Source: Ignavibacteriaceae bacterium (lineage in GTDB: Bacteria > Bacteroidota > Ignavibacteria > Ignavibacteriales > Ignavibacteriaceae). Taken from it: 6,974 bases of DNA. The stretch lies in contig JARLHB010000009.1 in assembly GCA_031292465.1 (NCBI GenBank), positions 1 through 6,974 of the forward strand, given 5' to 3'. Positions 5,558 to 6,974 of this stretch are shown here, piece after piece (the stretch's first letter is position 1; each line of letters opens with the position of its first letter). The position numbers were made by a program, and so were the translations under genes. The notes below the pieces were generated by a model. It was not told where the DNA came from and did no database searches. It saw only the letters and a program-made list of their open reading frames with translations.

Positions 5558-6974
5558 ATGAAATCAGCAAAAACCATTGCCTGCCTATTAATTATTCTTT
5601 CCGCAGCGGGATTCTGCCAGAAAAAAGAGCTTACGGTAGAACTCGCTACAAAAAAGGCGAGTACGCTTGCCCCGAAAAAGCTGCATCAGCTTCAATGGCG
5701 GCCTAGTGAAAATGAATTTACATTTGTTCAGGATTCAAGCCTGATACAGGAAAACACAAAATCCGATTCTAAAGAAACAATTCTTTCACTAAGTAAATTG
5801 AATGAGAAGTATTTTGAAGCGGTAAAACAAACCCTGTCTTCTTTCCCTGATATAGAATGGACGGATAAAGATAATTTCCGGTTCTGGAATAATGATTCTC
5901 TTTGGGACTATAACATAAGCGGTAATGATTTAAAACTTATTAACAGCACAAATAGCGGCGCTGAAAATCTTGATTGTACTTTACAAAATATGGCGGCATA
6001 TACAATAAAGAACAATTTATACATCTCTGTAAATAATGAGCAGAAACAGGTTACAAATGATGATAATGAAGGAATTGTAAACGGCCAGTACTGCGCAAGG
6101 AATGAATTCGGAATTGATAAAGGTACATTCTGGTCGCCTTCCGGTAATTATCTTGCTTTTTACCGTAAGGACCAGACAATGGTAACCGACTATCCGATAG
6201 TTGATATTTCATTTCACCCAGCTAAGCTGGTTAATATAAAATACCCTATGGCTGGAATGACAAGCGAGCAGGTTACCCTTGGCGTGTATGACTTGAAATC
6301 CGGCAAGACAACATTCCTAAACACCGGCGAACCTAAAGACCACTATCTTACAGGCGTTGCCTGGGACCCTGATGAGAAGTATGTTTATATAGGAATATTA
6401 AACAGGGATCAGGATCATTTATGTGAAATTAAGTACGACATAACCACAGGAAATGCTATAGACACTTTGTTTCAGGAAACTAACAGCAAATATGTACAGC
6501 CTATGCACGGAGCAATATTTGTTGAAAAACATCCTGATGAATTTATATGGATTTCAAGGCGGGACGGCTGGAACCATCTTTACCTGTACAGCAATAATGG
6601 AAAATTAATTAAGCAGTTAACCAAAGGTGAATGGGAAGTAACAGACTTAAACGGATTTGATGCCAAAGGCGAAATTGCTTACTTCACGGCGACAAAAGAA
6701 AGTCCTTTGGAAATGAATTATTACTCAGTAAATATTGAATCAGGTAAGGTAACACGCCTTACAAACGAGCCGGGTGTTCATGAAGTTGTAAAAGACAAAG
6801 ACGGAAAATATTTTCTTGACAGCTACAGCAGCTTATCCGTCCCGGGTAAAGTTTTATTGATTGACAGTAAAGCTAAAGTTGAAAGGACTGTGCTTGAATC
6901 GGAAAATACTTTAAAAGATTACAATATTGGCCAGACGAAATTCTTTACGCTTAAAAGCAATGACGGCTTTGACC
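5558..6974 (+). CDS. S9B (DPP-IV-like) secreted serine peptidase, N-terminal part, cut by window end
   Basis: 472 codons are visible and the frame is open to the window edge. Residues 1 to about 21 form a signal peptide (MKSAKTIACLLIILSAAGFCQ). The cysteine is preceded by AGF, which does not make a good lipobox, so type I cleavage is likelier. The rest matches the DPP-IV N-terminal beta-propeller (DPPIV_N): GIDKGTFWSPSGNYLAFYR (185-203), TDYPIVD (210-216), KYPMAG (228-233), LGVYDLKSG (241-249), RRDGWNHLYLYS (334-345) and LTNEPGVHEV (401-410). RNEFGI (181-186) occupies the place of the substrate N-terminus-binding Glu motif. Family members remove Xaa-Pro or Xaa-Ala dipeptides from periplasmic peptides. 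The alpha/beta-hydrolase domain with the Ser-Asp-His triad should follow but lies outside the window, so activity cannot be confirmed. No strong ribosome-binding site precedes the ATG; the signal peptide supports it. It may be cotranscribed with alaC, with the 5461-5515 repeat between. Confidence 0.88.
   Translation, partial: MKSAKTIACLLIILSAAGFCQKKELTVELATKKASTLAPKKLHQLQWRPSENEFTFVQDSSLIQENTKSDSKETILSLSKLNEKYFEAVKQTLSSFPDIEWTDKDNFRFWNNDSLWDYNISGNDLKLINSTNSGAENLDCTLQNMAAYTIKNNLYISVNNEQKQVTNDDNEGIVNGQYCARNEFGIDKGTFWSPSGNYLAFYRKDQTMVTDYPIVDISFHPAKLVNIKYPMAGMTSEQVTLGVYDLKSGKTTFLNTGEPKDHYLTGVAWDPDEKYVYIGILNRDQDHLCEIKYDITTGNAIDTLFQETNSKYVQPMHGAIFVEKHPDEFIWISRRDGWNHLYLYSNNGKLIKQLTKGEWEVTDLNGFDAKGEIAYFTATKESPLEMNYYSVNIESGKVTRLTNEPGVHEVVKDKDGKYFLDSYSSLSVPGKVLLIDSKAKVERTVLESENTLKDYNIGQTKFFTLKSNDGFD

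Noticed and set aside
5479..5706. Plus-strand open frame of 75 codons over the repeat and the peptidase start
   Set aside because: It begins inside the palindromic repeat and overlaps, in another frame, the signal peptide region of the S9B peptidase gene, which has clear family matches.

Overview
The window is AT-rich. It carries secreted proteins typical of the Bacteroidota/Ignavibacteriota (FCB) group: a BtuB-type TonB-dependent receptor, a secreted thioredoxin-fold protein and an S9B dipeptidyl-peptidase. Ribosome-binding sites are strong only in places, and two candidate promoters resemble the Bacteroidota TTTG/TAnnTTTG type. I therefore infer an FCB-group bacterium, perhaps Ignavibacteria-like. 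No phylogenetic marker settles this.

Left part, minus strand (about 140-3250): a cobalamin-controlled transcription unit. From right to left it has a candidate promoter (about 3219-3249), a clear cobalamin riboswitch aptamer (3037-3199), an expression platform that can hide the Shine-Dalgarno sequence, btuB (959-2905), a Dph6-family PP-loop ATPase (224-943) 15 nt after btuB, and a hairpin/U-run terminator candidate (141-166). Further hairpins of dispersed-repeat type lie beyond it (41-123). The layout implies that low B12 switches on both the outer-membrane B12 receptor and the PP-loop enzyme. This is the most interesting functional link here, because bacteria do not make diphthamide.

Middle (3200-4277): an intergenic block holds a roughly 207-bp MITE-like element made of inverted repeats (3342-3548). 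It is followed by a minus-strand gene for a small secreted thioredoxin-fold protein with a CIWC motif (3602-4087). A 190-bp divergent region then leads to the plus-strand genes and contains a perfect 22-bp dyad next to the next start codon.

Right part, plus strand: an AlaC-type alanine aminotransferase (4278-5450), a palindromic intergenic repeat (5461-5515), and the first 472 codons of an S9B (DPP-IV-like) peptidase (5558 to the window end). The peptidase gene is cut by the window edge before its catalytic domain. I see no rRNA, tRNA, CRISPR array, prophage or transposase gene. The mobile-DNA signal is limited to short non-coding palindromic repeats.
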